A DNA stretch of 7,107 nt, taken from positions 1-7,107 of the forward strand of contig JAISWY010000362.1 of the NCBI GenBank assembly GCA_031270925.1. Direction: 5' to 3'. The position numbers and the translations under genes were made by a program. Each line of letters opens with the position of its first letter. Positions within the stretch are counted from its first letter, which is position 1. Positions 5,386-7,107 of the stretch are shown here, in pieces. This DNA comes from Candidatus Symbiothrix sp. GTDB lineage: Bacteria > Bacteroidota > Bacteroidia > Bacteroidales > Azobacteroidaceae. The notes under the pieces were generated by a model that had not been told where the DNA came from, made no database searches, and saw nothing but the letters and a program-made list of their open reading frames with translations.

Positions 5386-7107
5386 TGCGCCTCTTCGGTA
5401 GTATCCGTCCAATCATAAGTTCTGAAAACACTGACAGGCAGATTGTTAACACTCCGCAAATTGGTAACATTCGTATAACTCCAGCCCATTCGCGCCGCTA
5501 CCGGAACGGCAACATTCGGACTTGTCAATTCCACCGCAGAACCATTTATAAGCGCATTTGCCGGATAAAACACGTGGTCAGCGCCGCAAATCTCAAACAA
5601 AGCAGGAGCTGCATTATCAGATGTTTTCAACCCTGCTTCGGCATATTTGAATTGCACGGTCAGCTTATTTCCGCTAACCGAAAAACTGTCGTAAATCGGG
5701 CAACGGAAAGCGTTGTACTGACTTTTCCCGTATTTTTCCGAAAGAGCCAAATAAGCCAAACGCAAGCCCACATCCTGTTTGTTTTTCGGATGAATATTGG
5801 TAACGTCGCCCACAATATCATCATTCACTTCGATGCCCGAAAGTGCGATTGATTCCGATGCTTTGGTCTGCACAAAACGCAACGCGGGATTGGAATAATT
5901 GGTCGGATAGCTTCCCTGACTTTTGTAAGGTGCGACTTGTGCGATATAAAACGGAAATTGGCTGTTCCAATGATTTCGCCAACCGTTTACTAAAGTCTGC
6001 AAATATTTTTCGTAAATATACGGCGAACCTTGATTGTTTTCGCCTTGATACCATAATGCGCCGCCGATGGGAATATTATTCAACGGATAAATCATGTAGT
6101 TGTAATACACGCCGGCTTTGGCGTAACCATTGCCGTGTCCTGTTGTATGGGCTTGTGCGGCAGCTTTCACATCAGGATCTGCATCCATCCAAGTTTGTTC
6201 CATCCATAGTTCGATGGCGGTTCCACCTACGGATGCGCTAATCAATCCGACGGGAATATTGTCAAATCGTTTCTGAATTTCCCGTGCAAAGAAATAAGCT
6301 ACCGCACTGAAATTTTCCGTATTCGTCGGTGTGCATAATTTCCATTTTTCGGTAATCGCCTGCTTTTTTACGGAAGACGAATCGCCTACTATATGCAACA
6401 GGCGAATATTCGGATTGGTGGAATAGGCCGTTTCTTCGGCGCCGTTTTCGCAATCTTTGAGGCTCCAGCGCATATTCGACTGACCGCTGCACAACCACAC
6501 TTCGCCAATAAGAATATTGTCGAAAACAGCGGTCGTTTTTCCTTGAACTTTAATGGTTTGCGGCGTATTTGTCGCTGACGGAATATTCAAATCAACATTC
6601 CAACGACTTTCTGCATCGACCGTTACATCGTGGGGTATATTTTCCCAACTTGTTTGCACACGGATTTGTTCCGAAGGCGTACCTGCGCCCGAAACTTTGA
6701 ACCTAGCATTTTGTTGTAGCACCATATTCGATTGCAGATTGGCATCAACACCGACTGTTGAATTGCTTGTGAAATCGGGGATTCCTTCCAATGTTTTGTC
6801 TGCCACACAACGCACAGGGCGAGCGAAAGCAAAAGTGCCGCTGCCTTCAATCCTGCAATTCGTTCCCATCAAATAACGCATTGCTTGCGCTTGATTTTCA
6901 GGATTGATTGTTGAAGACCAATAAAACGTGGTAGTACCTGCGCTTGTTACTTTTCCATTATCAAGCCAACCGCAAGCGGGAATCCGAGTCCAAGTATTCG
7001 GGTCGGCGGTAATCAGGCGGCGACCGTGTGTGCGCGTACTTTTGGCGGGAGATACATTGTTATCCCAATCCGTATGAGTGCCGTCTTTCCAGAATGCGAA
7101 AGAAAGA
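5382..7107 (-). CDS. FISUMP-like module fused to sialate O-acetylesterase (5' end beyond window)
   Basis: The frame is open from the window edge to TGA at 5382-5384, giving 574 visible residues, and the start lies outside. Residues about 1-103 resemble the Fibrobacter succinogenes major paralogous (FISUMP) / Lcl C-terminal type: IPACGW (42-47), YWSST (62-66) and the closing VRCVAD (98-103). That fold is related to C-type lectins and formylglycine-enzyme-like domains. A short linker leads into a typical sialate O-acetylesterase (SASA) protein. A beta-rich entry domain contains SNMVLQQNARFKVSG (about 126-140). The nucleophile block GEVWLCSGQSNM (201-212) has Ser210, followed by GALWYQGENN (349-358) and GDVTNIHPKNK with Asp434 and His439 as probable catalytic partners. 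The enzyme should remove O-acetyl groups from sialic acids or from other acetylated sugars, as the family is broad. It is probably exported, although the signal peptide would be outside the window. It is coupled by ATGA to the mutarotase gene. Confidence 0.88.
   Translation of the reverse strand, partial: LSFAFWKDGTHTDWDNNVSPAKSTRTHGRRLITADPNTWTRIPACGWLDNGKVTSAGTTTFYWSSTINPENQAQAMRYLMGTNCRIEGSGTFAFARPVRCVADKTLEGIPDFTSNSTVGVDANLQSNMVLQQNARFKVSGAGTPSEQIRVQTSWENIPHDVTVDAESRWNVDLNIPSATNTPQTIKVQGKTTAVFDNILIGEVWLCSGQSNMRWSLKDCENGAEETAYSTNPNIRLLHIVGDSSSVKKQAITEKWKLCTPTNTENFSAVAYFFAREIQKRFDNIPVGLISASVGGTAIELWMEQTWMDADPDVKAAAQAHTTGHGNGYAKAGVYYNYMIYPLNNIPIGGALWYQGENNQGSPYIYEKYLQTLVNGWRNHWNSQFPFYIAQVAPYKSQGSYPTNYSNPALRFVQTKASESIALSGIEVNDDIVGDVTNIHPKNKQDVGLRLAYLALSEKYGKSQYNAFRCPIYDSFSVSGNKLTVQFKYAEAGLKTSDNAAPALFEICGADHVFYPANALINGSAVELTSPNVAVPVAARMGWSYTNVTNLRSVNNLPVSVFRTYDWTDTTEEAQ

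Overview
The window looks like chromosomal or metagenomic DNA from a member of the Bacteroidota, most likely Bacteroidales. The isoleucyl-tRNA synthetase sequence is of the Bacteroidota type. There is a compact unit of ECF sigma factor, one-pass anti-sigma-like protein, small secreted protein and outer-membrane barrel. Starts have A/T-rich leaders rather than clear Shine-Dalgarno sites. A carbohydrate-active pair carries a FISUMP-like module. Everything here was read by eye, and family names come from memory of motifs rather than searches.

Bases 1-1844 (plus strand) hold the strangest part. The C-terminal 510 codons of ileS (312-1844) are open and well conserved, with KMSKR and the anticodon-binding domain. 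The first half of the gene, with the HIGH motif and editing domain, is not in front of it. Instead, bases 1-311 are a patchwork: the tail of an unknown reading frame (1-57); a 17-codon piece of ileS that would sit directly before the 312-1844 part (69-121, inside a small frame at 50-127); and about 200 very A-rich bases holding a 50-codon membrane-protein fragment (147-299). Each piece ends in a stop, and the pieces sit next to recurring ATGAATAA(A)C sequences. This is either a truly split or rearranged ileS, a recent pseudogene, or an assembly or amplification chimera.

Bases 1845-1892 separate convergent genes and hold a hairpin that may terminate transcription from both sides.

Bases 1893-4139 (minus strand) are a tight four-gene unit. 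In order of transcription it encodes an ECF sigma factor, a single-pass membrane protein that is probably its anti-sigma factor, a small secreted protein and an outer-membrane beta-barrel. Gaps are 15, 10 and 5 bp. The layout suggests a self-contained envelope-signalling regulon.

Bases 4243-7107 (minus strand) hold two coupled genes. The first is a sialate O-acetylesterase-type enzyme whose N-terminal side is fused in frame to a FISUMP-like module and runs off the window. The second is an exported aldose 1-epimerase whose start overlaps the esterase stop by 4 bp (ATGA). Together they suggest extracytoplasmic processing of acetylated glycans and the released sugars. No rRNA, tRNA, CRISPR array, riboswitch or transposase was seen.
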